This document shows, piece by piece, positions 8,117 through 16,012 of a DNA stretch of 26,625 nucleotides. The stretch is from Candidatus Sulfopaludibacter sp. SbA3 (GTDB lineage: Bacteria > Acidobacteriota > Terriglobia > Bryobacterales > Bryobacteraceae): contig CAMDKT010000009.1 of NCBI GenBank assembly GCA_945900935.1, positions 1 to 26,625 on the forward strand. The letters are read 5' to 3'. The notes beneath the pieces were generated by a model. It made no database searches and had not been told where the DNA came from. It worked only from the letters and a program-made list of their open reading frames with translations. Position numbers and translations under genes: made by a program. Each line of letters opens with the position of its first letter. Position 1 is the stretch's first letter.

Positions 8117-9313
8117 ATGCAAAACTCGGCGTACAAATGGTGGCTGGTGGCCATGTTGTGGTTCGTCTGTTTCTTCAATTATGCGGACCGCCAGGCGATC
8201 TTCTCGGTCTTCCCGCTACTCGGGCGGGAGATGAATTTGAGCGATGTGCAGTTGGGGATTGTGGGCAGCGCGTTTACTTGGGTTTACGCGGGCGCGAGCG
8301 GGTTTGCCGGATGGGTTGGTGACCGTTTCTCTCGAAAAACCGTGGTGCTGGGCGGCCTCATCGCCTGGTCGCTGATCACTGTCGCCACGGCGCTTTCCAC
8401 GCAGTACGCGCATCTGGTGATTTTCCGGGGGCTGGAAGGTCTCGGAGAGGCATTCTATTTTCCCGCTTCGATGGCTCTCATCAGCGCCTTCCATGGCCCC
8501 GGCACACGGTCCCGTGCGATGTCGCTCCATCAATCCAGCGTCTACGCCGGAACGATTGCGGGCGGCACCTTTGCCGGGTATCTTGGCCAGTACTACGGCT
8601 GGCGCTCCGGCTTCTACTTTTTCGGCATTGCGGGAACGCTGCTTGGCCTTGGCCTGTGGAAACTGCTTCGTGAACCTGACGCGCCCAAGGAAGCGAAACC
8701 CGCCCCTGTGCCGCTGCGCGAAGTATTCTCCCACCCCATGGTCCCGGTTTTGATCGCGACGTTCATCGGCGCCAACTTCGTCGCCCTCATATTCCTGACA
8801 TGGATGCCGACCTATCTCTACCGCACGTTCAAACTCAGCCTCACCATGGCTGGGTTCAGCGCCACGGTGTTCCTCCAGATCGCCTCCGTCCTCGGCGTCC
8901 TCTTCGGCGGCTGGCTGGCCGATCGGTTCGCGTTGAAACAGCTCGGGGGCCGGGCGCTGACGCAGTCCTTCGGCCTCCTTGGCGGTGTGCCATTTCTGTT
9001 CCTCACGGGCTGGACGATCGACGTATCCGTTTTGATCCTGGCCATGATCGGCTTCGGATTTTGCAAGGGCCTTTACGACGCGAACATCTGGGCGACGCTC
9101 TATGACTATGTTCCTCCCGAGCGCCGCGCCAGCGCCGTGGGCATCATGAATTCTCTGGGATGGCTCGGGGGCGGAATTGCTCCGGTCGCAATTGCCGCCG
9201 CGTCGCGGCATTACGGCATGGCGGCCTGTCTCAGCGCTACTTCGGTCATCTATCTGGCGTTCGGGCTGTTCCTGTTTGTTGCGACAAAGAAATGGGCGCC
9301 GAATCCGAACTAA
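8117..9313 (+). CDS. MFS transporter (second, sugar-acid/organic-anion type)
   Basis: A 398-residue membrane protein with about twelve hydrophobic segments. Family features are FFNYADRQAIFSVFPLL in helix 1, the MFS loop motif GWVGDRFSRKTVVLGG and GLGEAFYFPASMALIS in helix 4, again of the ACS/sugar-phosphate permease kind. The frame stays open to 8051, but the ATG at 8117 (MQNSAYKWWLVAMLW) gives the usual short cytoplasmic N-terminus, so I chose it. It diverges from speA over 92 bp. The SDR gene starts 10 bp after its stop, so transporter and dehydrogenase probably form one operon for uptake and oxidation of the same compound. Confidence 0.85.
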   Translation: MQNSAYKWWLVAMLWFVCFFNYADRQAIFSVFPLLGREMNLSDVQLGIVGSAFTWVYAGASGFAGWVGDRFSRKTVVLGGLIAWSLITVATALSTQYAHLVIFRGLEGLGEAFYFPASMALISAFHGPGTRSRAMSLHQSSVYAGTIAGGTFAGYLGQYYGWRSGFYFFGIAGTLLGLGLWKLLREPDAPKEAKPAPVPLREVFSHPMVPVLIATFIGANFVALIFLTWMPTYLYRTFKLSLTMAGFSATVFLQIASVLGVLFGGWLADRFALKQLGGRALTQSFGLLGGVPFLFLTGWTIDVSVLILAMIGFGFCKGLYDANIWATLYDYVPPERRASAVGIMNSLGWLGGGIAPVAIAAASRHYGMAACLSATSVIYLAFGLFLFVATKKWAPNPN

Positions 9314-9323
9314 AATAGGATTT

Positions 9324-10097
9324 ATGCAGAAAGATCTCCACGGTCAAGTCGCGCTCGTCACCGGGGCCAGCAAAGGCGTTGGCAAGGGGATCGCGCTGCA
9401 GTTGGCGAGACACGGCGCGAATGTTGTTGTGAATTACAACTCCGATTTACCCGGCGCGCAGGCGACTGCCGATGAGATCAACGGCATGGGAGTTTCCGCC
9501 GTCGTCGTGCAGGGAAACGTTGGCGTTTTCAGCCAAGTGGAGGCCATGTTTGAAAAGGTGAAGGTCGATTTCGGTCGCCTCGATATTCTGGTGAACAACG
9601 CCGGGGTGCAGACCTGGAAGGCGCTCCTCGAACTTACGGAGGAGGAGTGGGACCATGTCTTGGATACAAATCTGAAGGGCTGTTTCCTCTGTACCCAGCA
9701 GGCCGCGCGCATGATGAAGGAGGCCGGCGGCGGGCGCATCATCAACATCGGTTCCGGCTGCAACAAATTGGCCTTTCCGCGCCTTGTGAATTACACCGCG
9801 TCGAAGGGCGGCATTGAGCAATTAACCAAGGTGGCCGCCGTCGAACTTGGCAAATACGGGATCCGCGTGAACTGCGTCGCGCCGGGGGCTGTTGAAATCG
9901 AACGAACGAAGGAGGAGGCTGGCGACTACGCTGGAACATGGGCCGGGGTGACGCCGCTGGGGCGCGTCGGAACACCGATGGATGTTGGCCGCGCCGTTGT
10001 CTTTTTCGCTGGAGAACTTTCGGATTTCGTCACCGGGCAAACGCTTTATGTGGACGGCGGGTTGTTCGCGAAACCGCACTGGCCGTATGAATATTAG
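9324..10097 (+). CDS. Short-chain dehydrogenase/reductase (FabG-like)
   Basis: A 257-residue classical SDR. The cofactor motif TGASKGVG is at 13-20, NNAG at 91-94, and the catalytic residues are S144, Y157 and K161 (YTASK). N41 and S40 after the second strand, with no acidic residue there, would fit NADP(H), but this is weak. The oxidised or reduced substrate is unknown; FabG and sugar dehydrogenases share this layout. The start is the ATG at 9324, preceded by AGGA (9317-9320); the frame is open further upstream inside the MFS gene but that part has no SDR sequence. The stop overlaps the stop of the converging nucleotidyltransferase gene. Confidence 0.9.
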   Translation: MQKDLHGQVALVTGASKGVGKGIALQLARHGANVVVNYNSDLPGAQATADEINGMGVSAVVVQGNVGVFSQVEAMFEKVKVDFGRLDILVNNAGVQTWKALLELTEEEWDHVLDTNLKGCFLCTQQAARMMKEAGGGRIINIGSGCNKLAFPRLVNYTASKGGIEQLTKVAAVELGKYGIRVNCVAPGAVEIERTKEEAGDYAGTWAGVTPLGRVGTPMDVGRAVVFFAGELSDFVTGQTLYVDGGLFAKPHWPYEY

Positions 10098-10552
10098 ATA
10101 CTGCGGCGCGCCTCTTCCAACCGCTCCACATCCGCCAGATCCTGCAGGCGCCCCACGGCCCGCTTGTTCAATATCAAGTCGTCAATCGAAATCACGCAAA
10201 CGTCGCGATTTCCAAATCGTCCCGTCACACGGCGCTCCCAGCAATCGGCGAAATTCACTCCGCTCAACGAAGTCAGGACGTCCACGCGCACGGGCGGACG
10301 GCCCATCTGATAGAAAACACCGGGCGTTGAAAAATCAGCAGCGGAAACCCCCTTTAGCGGAGCCCCGAAACGCAATAGCGCCTCAAACACTCGCCCCGAA
10401 TTTTCCGTCGACGCATCCACCCACAGGTCTATATCCTTCGTGTACCTCGGTTCGGTATAGTTCATCAGCGCATACCCGCCGACAACGAGATACCTAACTC
10501 CCAGGACGCCGAATAGACTCAACAGTTCGCTGAAGTTCGAGTTCGGATTCAT
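10094..10552 (-). CDS. Minimal nucleotidyltransferase-fold protein
   Basis: A 152-residue protein with the pol-beta nucleotidyltransferase pattern. VVGGYALMNYTEPRYTKDIDLWVD holds GG at 25-26 and the metal pair D40 and D42, and PPVRVDVLTSL supplies the third acidic residue. Proteins like this are often found as one half of toxin-antitoxin or defence pairs, but also alone; substrate and role are not known here. The preceding small gene overlaps it by 59 bp in another frame, which implies coupled translation. No Shine-Dalgarno need be sought outside that upstream gene. Confidence 0.75.
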   Translation of the reverse strand: MNPNSNFSELLSLFGVLGVRYLVVGGYALMNYTEPRYTKDIDLWVDASTENSGRVFEALLRFGAPLKGVSAADFSTPGVFYQMGRPPVRVDVLTSLSGVNFADCWERRVTGRFGNRDVCVISIDDLILNKRAVGRLQDLADVERLEEARRSI

Positions 10553-10700
10553 CTCCGCCCTTCATTCGGCAATGCTCCACCACCATTTCCCACGCCGCCG
10601 CAAAAATCGCGTTGGAACCTTGCCGCTGCCAAAACGCAACGTCGAACGAACGGTCCAAATCCTCCAACCGTCCCATTCGCTCCATCACAAAATCATCCAT
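10494..10700 (-). CDS. Small protein paired with the nucleotidyltransferase
   Basis: A 68-residue protein beginning MDDFVMERMGRLEDLDR and continuing DRSFDVAFWQRQGSNAIFAAAWEMVV. I know similar small proteins upstream of nucleotidyltransferase genes but no named function. The start at 10700 is preceded by GAGAG eight bases upstream; the frame is open to 10739 but lacks a better site. Its last 19 codons overlap the first part of the nucleotidyltransferase gene. The two are a likely two-gene unit, possibly toxin-antitoxin-like. The lipoprotein gene ends 13 bp upstream on the same strand. Confidence 0.6.
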   Translation of the reverse strand: MDDFVMERMGRLEDLDRSFDVAFWQRQGSNAIFAAAWEMVVEHCRMKGGDESELELQRTVESIRRPGS

Positions 10701-10713
10701 TTCAACTCTCAGT

Positions 10714-11640
10714 CTACATCGTCCTTGCGGCGCGCACACCGAGCTTCAATTTCTCCAAAGCCTTGGCCCCCTCCGGCTTGTTCAAGTCCCAATATTTCAT
10801 TCGTTCCGAGGCCACTAACACGCCTTCCACGCCCTCACTGGTCGAATACTTCAACACCCGGAACGGTGCCATTTGTTCCACTTCATAAACCCGCTCCCGG
10901 CCGTCACTCAACTTCGCGCGGTACACATCCCCTGACGACGATCGAGACAGCACAACTTTCCCCCATTGCACCGGTCCTTTTTTGAATCGGGCGGCTTGCA
11001 GAGCGAACAGCGCCGGCACTTCCCGCGTCTCACCCGCCTTCAATACCGGCCAAGCCATTCCGCGCGCCCAAAGCATCAAGGCGTCTTCGCTCATTAACGC
11101 CGGAGCCGGCGTCGCCTCCGACAACGATTGGTCCCCCTCACCATCAAAATAGCTATGACTCACGGCGCGCAAAACGTCTTTGTCCAATAATGCCTCTTTA
11201 AACAAATTGCCGCACCATTCCTGACTCGACCAAGCCACCTTAGTCATCACGCCGGCGGGCCGCCCGTTCACGCTCTCCAGCGCCACAAACGACTGCAGCA
11301 TCAGGTTGTAGCCGTAGATCCCGGTCTGAAAATCCTCAACCAGATTTAACTTCATCACCGAAAACTCGTCTTTCTTGTCCCGCACGGCCGGGTCACTTTT
11401 GACTCGCAAAGAATTTGCGAACGTCTCCGCGACGAAAATAGAAACGGCGGTCCCCTTGCGCGGGGCGCCGTATCGCGGATAGGTCAGATCATAACTGGTC
11501 AACTCCGCGAACCCGTCCCCCCACGTCTTCCAGAAGGCGGCGTCATAAACGGGAGACGCGTCGTCGGTGACCTTCGCAGGCGAGTCCGGACCCTTCGAGC
11601 AGCCGGCCAGAAAGAGGATTGGAATTAGCCATTTACACAT
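10714..11640 (-). CDS. Predicted lipoprotein of unknown function
   Basis: A 308-residue protein with a short lipoprotein signal peptide: MCKWLIPILFLAGCSKG, lipobox LAGC with the lipidated Cys at residue 14. The mature part has no motif I recognise. It contains a conserved-looking region around SSQEWCGNLFKEAL and several beta-strand-like stretches near the C-terminus. It would be anchored in a membrane facing the periplasm. No ribosome site is obvious before the ATG. It is first of three same-strand genes, ahead of the small protein and the nucleotidyltransferase. Confidence 0.75.
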   Translation of the reverse strand: MCKWLIPILFLAGCSKGPDSPAKVTDDASPVYDAAFWKTWGDGFAELTSYDLTYPRYGAPRKGTAVSIFVAETFANSLRVKSDPAVRDKKDEFSVMKLNLVEDFQTGIYGYNLMLQSFVALESVNGRPAGVMTKVAWSSQEWCGNLFKEALLDKDVLRAVSHSYFDGEGDQSLSEATPAPALMSEDALMLWARGMAWPVLKAGETREVPALFALQAARFKKGPVQWGKVVLSRSSSGDVYRAKLSDGRERVYEVEQMAPFRVLKYSTSEGVEGVLVASERMKYWDLNKPEGAKALEKLKLGVRAARTM

Positions 11641-11796
11641 AACTACAGCTTAATACGGTGTTGCTGGAGTTCGCCGGGGGCGATCACGGCTTGTCGGAGG
11701 AGGATTTGACAAGATACAGTGGAAGGGTAGCAACACCTTCTCCGCACCCGACAGCAAACAAAGGAGAATTCTTCGTCTCGCTTCGGCCAACTCTCC

Positions 11797-11919
11797 ATGC
11801 GCCCCTTGTCTGTCATGATTGGCGCGAATGGAACAGGCAAAACATCGGTTCTTGACGTCTTGTCGCTCCTGGCTTCCTCGGCGCAGGCAAGATTGAGTTC
11901 CGCGCTTTTCGATTTGTCT
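11797..11919 (+). pseudogene. 5' fragment of an AAA (ABC/SMC-like) ATPase gene, cut by an IS
   Basis: The fragment reads MRPLSVMIGANGTGKTSVLD and on to SSALFDLS, 41 residues, with a Walker A GANGTGKT. This is the N-terminal strand-and-P-loop of AAA_21-type ATPases. The same frame extends upstream to 11731 and gives RFGQLS just before the ATG, which also fits the family, but no clear start codon is present. Recognisable sequence stops at the inverted repeat beginning at 11920. The missing rest of the gene is not found beyond the other end of the insertion, so the ATPase is dead. Such ATPases are often partnered with nucleases, but no partner remains here. Confidence 0.7.
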
Positions 11920-11934
11920 GCTCGACTTTATCCA
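11920..11934 (+). repeat. Left terminal inverted repeat of the IS
   Basis: GCTCGACTTTATCCA. It is the exact reverse complement of 13006-13020. AAA-ATPase sequence ends directly before it. A degenerate third copy (12 of 15 bases) lies inside the element at 12013-12027, in the orientation of the right copy. Confidence 0.75.
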
Positions 11935-12046
11935 TTCCTGCCAGCGCCCAAAGTGGCTATTCATAGGCACTCCGGGCGTCCGAGCATTGGCGACCGCTCT
12001 CATTATCAAAGTTGGATAAGGTTCAGCTCGGGTAGCCTTTGCCTAC

Positions 12047-12917
12047 TCATTCCGCATAGCAAGCCGTCTGCATCAAACCATCGGGCAACGCACGTCGTAT
12101 TTTCTTCCTGTGCCGGATTGAACGGGAGATGAAATAACTCGAGCGAAGCCATAGGTGTTCGCGCACCAAGGCGATTGCATCGGAGAAGGTGGCTCGCCGC
12201 TTGCCGGACGGGCAATTTTCCGCGTCGCGCCACGGACCACTGTCGCTGTGTCTCCAGGCCAAGGTGTGAAAGGTCACTTCCACTTGCCAGCGCAGCAGGA
12301 ACCATTCCACGATTTGATGGGGCGTCTGATTCAGACCGGCGCAAAGTATGGCGGGCGTTTCAAACTTGCCTTTGGGGTCGCGAATCAACACCCAACGGAT
12401 GGGCAGCGGCGGTTCGTCTCGCGATACCAGTCGGGGCCGCCCTTTGGTGCCTTTCTTCCGAGGCGGGGCGGGGCTAAACAGCCGAACGTCCAAACGCATC
12501 CGAGTCACACAAATCACAGACCGGATCGAGAGACTCTTCAATAGCGCGAGAGAAGCGAAGCCTCCGTCGGCTACCAGCACCAGTTGACGGGCCCAGCCGG
12601 TGAGGACCTTGGGGCGAAGCTTGCGCTCCTCAAAGTAACAACAGCAGGCTGAGCCAGCGCAACCCGCTGGTTTTGACAAAATGCGAATCCGAGGAGCGCA
12701 CGGCATCGCGATAAATGCCGTGGGCAGAAATCCGGGGGCCCCAGCGCCGCTCGATGGTGTCATCAATGACAAGCACGAGCGGGCCGGTTGGAGCGAACGC
12801 GGTGACCAGCATGCGGAGCAGGATGAAACTGGCTTGGCTGCTGCGCTAAACACCATTGAAATACAGCGGGGCGAATGCCACGATGATCGGGGTAAACGCT
12901 GAAGGCAAGGTAAGCAT
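12047..12917 (-). pseudogene. DDE transposase remnant (IS4/IS701-like superfamily)
   Basis: Translation from the ATG at 12917 gives MLTLPSAFTPIIVAFAPLYF, a normal N-terminus for this transposase type, then a TAG at 12848-12846. The same frame resumes with LVLVIDDTIERRWGPRIS (first catalytic Asp near 12762). A frame change leads to RQLVLVADGGF (second Asp near 12568) and PIRWVLIRDPKGKFETP, then LLRWQVEVTF (Glu near 12280), another change to HLGLETQRQWS, and a last part ALVREHLW that ends at 12047. Compared with full-length relatives of about 450 residues, blocks are missing after FNGV, after GLRWLSL, after GRPRL and after QRQWS. The gene is broken by a stop, frameshifts and several deletions. 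The family name comes from the IDDTIERRWG and RWQVEVTF motifs. Confidence 0.8.
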
Positions 12918-13005
12918 AAAACATTCCGTGAAAAGTCTGTTTTAGCCTAACTTCCGTTCGTGCATTTGCTCAGCGTCACCCCTCCCCTTGACGCCCGCCC
13001 GAAAT

Positions 13006-13020
13006 TGGATAAAGTCGAGC
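13006..13020 (-). repeat. Right terminal inverted repeat of the IS
   Basis: TGGATAAAGTCGAGC on the plus strand, the reverse complement of 11920-11934. It lies 89 bp upstream of the transposase start and 33 bp from the kinase stop codon. Confidence 0.75.
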
Positions 13021-13052
13021 TGAGGCATGGCGGGCAAGTTGGCGATGCGGTC

Positions 13053-15869
13053 TCACGGAGTTTTGGCGGAACCCGGCCCGGCAAGCGCGTGGCGGCAGAT
13101 TTCAATCTGGTTCGCAATAGCGCCAGGCGCGGCGGAGTCCTCCCCGCTAAGTCGGTTGCGGCTGGCGATCTCGGCGAACAGTTGACGGGCGCGCTCCAGT
13201 TCGGCTTGCGCCTCTCTCCAATGAGCGGGTTGCTTTGAAACCGCCGCGACATCGGCTAAAATACGGCCAAGGGTCCATTGTGCAACTGCCCTTTCGCGGC
13301 GGAACAGGGCGTTGTCCTTTTCCTTTTCCAGCAACCCGTCGATGACACCGATGGCCGCTCGGGAACTGCTGACAGCGCCGTCCCGGTCTCCCGTTCTAGT
13401 CAACGCTTCCGCCATTTTGAGCTGGGCCGCCGCCAACATGCGGTTGGCGTAGGGGTTGGCGGGGTCGCGCTGGATCCACTCGCGGGCGGTTTGGAGCAAT
13501 TGGCGGTAGCTGATAAGGGCTTCGGTATATTTGGCGGCTTGAACCTGCGCGTTGCCTTGGTGCTCCCAGGCGAGTGCCAGGTCGCGGCGGGCAAGGACAC
13601 TGGCCGGGTCCAACGCGGTGAGTTGTCGAAAGGATTCCAGGGCCTCGGCAGTAGATCCTTGTTTGAGCAGCGTATGGGCAAGGTCGCGGCGGGCCTGCAT
13701 GTTTTGGGGGTCGGACGCGGCGAGGTCGCGGCGGATTTGCAGGGACCGAAGATAGAGGCTTGCGGCGTCCGTCGGGGCCTCGAGGCGGGCGAGATCTTCG
13801 AGGGCGAGCGATAGTTCCCGTTTTGGACGAGGGGCGAGAGGGTCGGCCGAGGCAATCTGTTGGTAGAGATTCACGGCCGTTCGATAGGATTCGGCGGCAC
13901 GCGTGCCGTCACCGGTCTGTAGAAGTACTGCGCCCACGCGGCTATGGCTGAGGGCTTGTTGGTGCCCGGCGTCGGGTCCGGTTAACGATAGGGCGAGCCG
14001 ATGCGCCTTTTGGGAAAGCTCGAACGCTTCAGCCGTAGCGCCGGAGGCGGCGAGCGCACTGGCAAGATTGTGGTAGCTGGCTGCCTTAAGATCGGGAGGA
14101 GCGTTGGCGGCGTCACGGAGGGCCACGGCGCGGCGATTGGACTCGACGGCGTGCGCGGTGTCGCCATTCAGGGTGAGCATGAGCGCGATGGCTTCATGGA
14201 CGCCGGCAACATCGTTGGTGACTTCGGGCGTTGTTCCAACGTTTTCGAGGAGGGTCTGGGCGCGGCGGTAGCTTGTGAGGGCTCCGTCCGGGTCGCCGAG
14301 ATTTGGGTAGTCCGGATTGCCCAGAACGTGGCCGACGCGGAGATAGGCGGCGGCGAGTTCGCGTTGGAGGGCCGCGTCGACCGCGGATTCCTTAGAGAGA
14401 TTTGCAAGATATTCGAGTGCCCTATTTACCAGAAGCCGACGGGCTGGTGTGGTCCCTGGCAGGGGGGCGAGAGAGTCCTGGATTTCGAAAAGCAGAGCGT
14501 TGGATATCTTGCGAACTTCGGTGAAGCGGGTTTCGGCGCGCTGGTGTTCGGCGCGCGCTCGCGCCGTTTGCCAAAGGGCCAGGCCCGTAATCAGAACCAG
14601 CAGCGTGATGGCTCCGCCGGCCGTGATCGTTGCGGCAGTATTCCGGCGGAAGAAGAGACGCGCCCGATAGGCGGGGTTGTCGGGCCGCGCCGTTACCGGG
14701 AGTTGCTCAAGATAATTGCGGATATCTTGAGCGAATTGCCCGGTGGATTGGTAGCGTTCTGTAGGATTGCGGCGCAGGGCGCGGAGTCCGATGGCATCGA
14801 GATCGCCTTGCAGGTTTTTAAGAAGCGTCGCTGGATCACTTTCCCGCTGCGCGCTGACGATCAGGGCGTTGGCGGTGATTTCGCGGCTGCCGTCCTTCGC
14901 GAGACGCTCCGTGGTTCGGAAGATGGCTTCGCTGGGTTTTTGAGGCTCGCCTTGCGTGTACGCGCGGAGCGCTTCCAGCGCCGCGTTCTCTTTTACTTCA
15001 TACGGGCGATGGCCCGTCAGCAGTTCGTAAAACACGATCCCGAGCAGGTAAACGTCGCTGGCCGTCGTCACGTTTTCCCCTTTGAGTTGTTCCGGACTCG
15101 CGTATTGGGGTGTCATCAGCCGCATCGAAGTCACTGTCTTTTCGGTGGGCGCTATGTCCGGGTTCATCAATTTCGCGATGCCGAAATCGAGCAGTTTGGC
15201 CGTATTGTCAGGGCGTACAAGGATGTTACCGGGTTTGATGTCCCGATGAATGATCAGATTTTGGTGCGCGTACTGGACGGCGTCGCAGACTTGTAGAAAT
15301 ATCCGGAGGCGTTTGTTGATGGAGAGTCGCTTCTGGTCGCACCACTCGTTAATGGGCATCCCGTCCACGTACTCCATCACGATGTAGGGCCGGCCGTCAT
15401 CGGTGGCGCCGCCATCCAGCAGGCGAGCGATGTTCGGGTGATCGAGGGACGCGATAATTTGGCGTTCGCGGCGAAACCGCTTGAGAATGCGATCTGTCTC
15501 CATGCCGCGGTGGATCACTTTGATCGCGACTTGTTTGTCATAGGATCTGTCCGCGCGGTACGCCAGGTACACTGCGCCCATGCCGCCGCTGCCCAGCTGC
15601 TTGTGTACCGCGTATGGACCCAGATGCGTGGGCATTGCATCGCCGAGATCGGCGGCCGCGTCGGCAAGGACCTTGGATAACGGTGTTATCGCCGGTTTTT
15701 CGAGGAAGTTGTCGGAAGTATAGTCTGCCTTGAGCAGTTCGCGGACCTGGGCATATAGCTGCTGATCGGCCCCGCAGGCGCGTTCAAGGAAGGACGCGCG
15801 CTCCCTCATAGGCTGTTCGAGAACAAGCTGAAAGAGGGTTTTGACTTGGCTATATCTTTCGGGAGTCAC
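13053..15869 (-). CDS. Ser/Thr protein kinase with TPR repeats, membrane-anchored
   Basis: A 938-residue Hanks-type kinase. Residues 1-60 are an N-terminal domain of unknown role typical of acidobacterial kinases (MTPERYSQVKTLF). The kinase domain (about 84-390) has the glycine loop LGSGGMGAVY, VAIK with K117, HRDIKPGN with D210, DFG at 228-230 and YASPEQ, so all catalytic residues are present. A single membrane segment follows at about 411-433. The C-terminal half is Ala/Leu-rich with repeated helical pairs, read as TPR-type repeats outside the membrane. It should phosphorylate Ser/Thr of partners and bind proteins through the repeats. The start is GTG at 15869. It lies downstream of an ECF sigma factor on the same strand, a common pair in this phylum. 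Its stop lies 33 bp from an IS end. Confidence 0.9.
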   Translation of the reverse strand: MTPERYSQVKTLFQLVLEQPMRERASFLERACGADQQLYAQVRELLKADYTSDNFLEKPAITPLSKVLADAAADLGDAMPTHLGPYAVHKQLGSGGMGAVYLAYRADRSYDKQVAIKVIHRGMETDRILKRFRRERQIIASLDHPNIARLLDGGATDDGRPYIVMEYVDGMPINEWCDQKRLSINKRLRIFLQVCDAVQYAHQNLIIHRDIKPGNILVRPDNTAKLLDFGIAKLMNPDIAPTEKTVTSMRLMTPQYASPEQLKGENVTTASDVYLLGIVFYELLTGHRPYEVKENAALEALRAYTQGEPQKPSEAIFRTTERLAKDGSREITANALIVSAQRESDPATLLKNLQGDLDAIGLRALRRNPTERYQSTGQFAQDIRNYLEQLPVTARPDNPAYRARLFFRRNTAATITAGGAITLLVLITGLALWQTARARAEHQRAETRFTEVRKISNALLFEIQDSLAPLPGTTPARRLLVNRALEYLANLSKESAVDAALQRELAAAYLRVGHVLGNPDYPNLGDPDGALTSYRRAQTLLENVGTTPEVTNDVAGVHEAIALMLTLNGDTAHAVESNRRAVALRDAANAPPDLKAASYHNLASALAASGATAEAFELSQKAHRLALSLTGPDAGHQQALSHSRVGAVLLQTGDGTRAAESYRTAVNLYQQIASADPLAPRPKRELSLALEDLARLEAPTDAASLYLRSLQIRRDLAASDPQNMQARRDLAHTLLKQGSTAEALESFRQLTALDPASVLARRDLALAWEHQGNAQVQAAKYTEALISYRQLLQTAREWIQRDPANPYANRMLAAAQLKMAEALTRTGDRDGAVSSSRAAIGVIDGLLEKEKDNALFRRERAVAQWTLGRILADVAAVSKQPAHWREAQAELERARQLFAEIASRNRLSGEDSAAPGAIANQIEICRHALAGPGSAKTP

Positions 15870-15877
15870 GTTGGGTC

Positions 15878-15926
15878 CGCGATGATAGTATCCCTCATAT
15901 AGATTCGATCCATCGGAATCATCGCG
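15878..15926. promoter_or_regulatory. 9-bp inverted repeat just upstream of the kinase start
   Basis: CGCGATGAT (15878-15886) and ATCATCGCG (15918-15926) are exact complements separated by 31 bases. The near arm lies 9 bases upstream of the kinase GTG. It could be an operator or a leader hairpin. No convincing -35/-10 pair is seen in the same stretch. Confidence 0.35.
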
Positions 15927-16012
15927 TTTATTGGCGGGAAACGGATCACGGGGCGCGCTGCGTTCAACCCGATTTTGCCTGCCGCGTTCTTCCGGCTATG
16001 CAAGCTTGGGCG

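Larger units (their letters stand above)
11920..13020 (-). mobile_element. Decayed insertion sequence, about 1.1 kb
   Basis: The element is bounded by a 15-bp perfect inverted repeat and holds a damaged DDE transposase gene on the minus strand. I see no target-site duplication. Its left end cuts an AAA ATPase gene and its right end lies 32 bp from the kinase stop codon. An intact element of this transposase type should be larger by several hundred bases, so it cannot move by itself. Confidence 0.7.

Noticed and set aside
8216..9211. 331-codon minus-strand ORF opposite the second MFS gene
   Set aside because: Its composition is highly charged and repetitive (many RG, AE), typical of the antisense of a membrane protein gene. 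No motif or ribosome site.
11706..11711. Perfect TTGACA as -35 of a promoter for the AAA ATPase fragment
   Set aside because: No -10-like sequence lies 15-19 bases downstream.
14001..15296. 431-codon plus-strand ORF opposite the kinase gene
   Set aside because: It is antisense to the well-supported kinase frame, shows no family motif, and its openness follows from the GC-rich codons of the kinase.
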